Assembly (NCBI GenBank): GCA_013298325.1
Contig: JAAFHJ010000313.1
Span: 1-6,138, forward strand
Source: Myxococcales bacterium
Lineage (GTDB): Bacteria; Myxococcota_A; Polyangia; Polyangiales; Polyangiaceae
DNA: 6,138 bases
Reading direction: 5' to 3'
The notes under the pieces were generated by a model that saw only the letters and a program-made list of their open reading frames with translations, had not been told where the DNA came from and did not search any database. Below are positions 6,043-6,138 of this stretch, one piece after another; position 1 is the first letter of the stretch; each line of letters opens with the position of its first letter. Position numbers and translations under genes: made by a program.

Positions 6043-6058
6043 CGTTGGTGCACCAACG
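6043..6058. promoter_or_regulatory. Operator-like palindrome, copy A (upstream of the reductase)
   Basis: CGTTGGTGCACCAACG is a fully self-complementary 16-mer, 132 nt upstream of the reductase ATG and 20 nt past the terminator of the preceding minus-strand gene. That is the expected location of a promoter or operator. Copy B at 5291-5306 has the same arms and the same ATT flank in the same orientation. The pair suggests one regulator acting on both the reductase and maeB. Confidence 0.65.
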
Positions 6059-6078
6059 AATTTCTCCGGCACTAACGC

Positions 6079-6107
6079 AAAAAAGGCCGCCCCTTTTCGG
6101 GGCGGCC
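6079..6107 (-). terminator. Rho-independent terminator of a minus-strand gene beyond the right edge
   Basis: On the minus strand a 9-bp all-GC stem (GGCCGCCCC / GGGGCGGCC, 6107-6099 and 6093-6085) with a 5-nt GAAAA loop is followed directly by six T residues (A-run at 6079-6084 on the plus strand). This is a textbook intrinsic terminator reading right to left. The 31 bases to its right (6108-6138) include one possible minus-strand stop, TGA at 6135-6133, but too little sequence remains to support a gene. Confidence 0.92.
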
Positions 6108-6138
6108 GTTCGCAGCGAGTGCAGGCGCTCTGTCAGTC

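Larger units (their letters stand above)
5911..6078. other. Intergenic region upstream of the reductase gene
   Basis: No gene is supported here. The stretch should hold the promoter of the reductase gene on the minus strand, but I see no convincing -35/-10 pair. It contains the operator-like palindrome at 6043-6058, a small dyad CGATC/GATCG (6029-6033 and 6040-6044) abutting it, the leader dyads at 5980-6014, and an 8-bp direct repeat GATCGGCG (5929-5936 and 5951-5958). Confidence 0.5.

Noticed and set aside
5911..6072. 54-residue N-terminal extension of the reductase up to 6072
   Set aside because: It is Arg/Ser/Pro-rich low-complexity translation crossing the palindrome at 6043-6058. RutE/HadB proteins start where the ATG at 5910 places the N-terminus.
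5140..6075. Plus-strand open frame (311 codons) spanning the maeB start, the intergenic region and the reductase
   Set aside because: It runs across the nested hairpin and both palindromes and is antisense to a well-recognised reductase.
1..6138. Mobile element, CRISPR array, toxin-antitoxin or defence module
   Set aside because: No transposase, integrase, regular spaced repeats, paired small ORFs or defence-type domains were found on either strand.

Overview
This 6.1 kb window is GC-rich, gene-dense bacterial DNA. The gene set is a multihaem c-type cytochrome, a truncated Hsp70-like protein, a small-molecule-type methyltransferase, a hybrid malic enzyme and a RutE/HadB-type nitroreductase-fold reductase. 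This suggests a free-living Gram-negative bacterium with a respiratory, cytochrome-rich lifestyle. A deltaproteobacterial or myxobacterial-type lineage is my guess from composition and gene style; nothing here proves it. There are no transposases, integrases, phage genes, CRISPR arrays, tRNAs or rRNAs, and the layout looks chromosomal.

Layout, left to right. Positions 1-627 (+) hold the C-terminal part of a multihaem cytochrome c that is cut by the left edge. It converges with, and overlaps by 15 nt, a minus-strand YegD-like Hsp70 ATPase-domain protein (613-1911). Upstream of that on the minus strand lie a class I SAM-dependent methyltransferase (1992-2816), an NADP-type malic enzyme with a C-terminal phosphotransacetylase-like domain (maeB, 2887-5181) and a RutE/HadB-family FMN reductase (5323-5910). 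A strong rho-independent terminator at 6079-6107 closes a minus-strand gene lying beyond the right edge. The four complete minus-strand genes are therefore co-directional. The maeB, methyltransferase and Hsp70 genes are close enough (70 and 80 nt gaps) to share transcripts. A strong hairpin separates rutE from maeB.

Metabolic reading: MaeB decarboxylates malate to pyruvate and makes NADPH. The RutE/HadB-type enzyme probably reduces malonic semialdehyde or a similar reactive carbonyl or quinone using reduced nicotinamide. The two genes may share a regulator, because a near-identical 16-bp palindrome (CGTTGGT-NC-ACCAACG) lies 110-132 nt upstream of each start codon. The methyltransferase and Hsp70-like gene have no evident link to this metabolism.

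The most interesting signals are non-coding. They are the paired palindromes; a nested inverted repeat with 11-bp arms between rutE and maeB; a maeB start region whose best ribosome-binding site points at an out-of-frame ATG; and a convergent gene overlap that is itself a perfect palindrome carrying both stop codons. I do not see a clear, previously undescribed multi-gene system.
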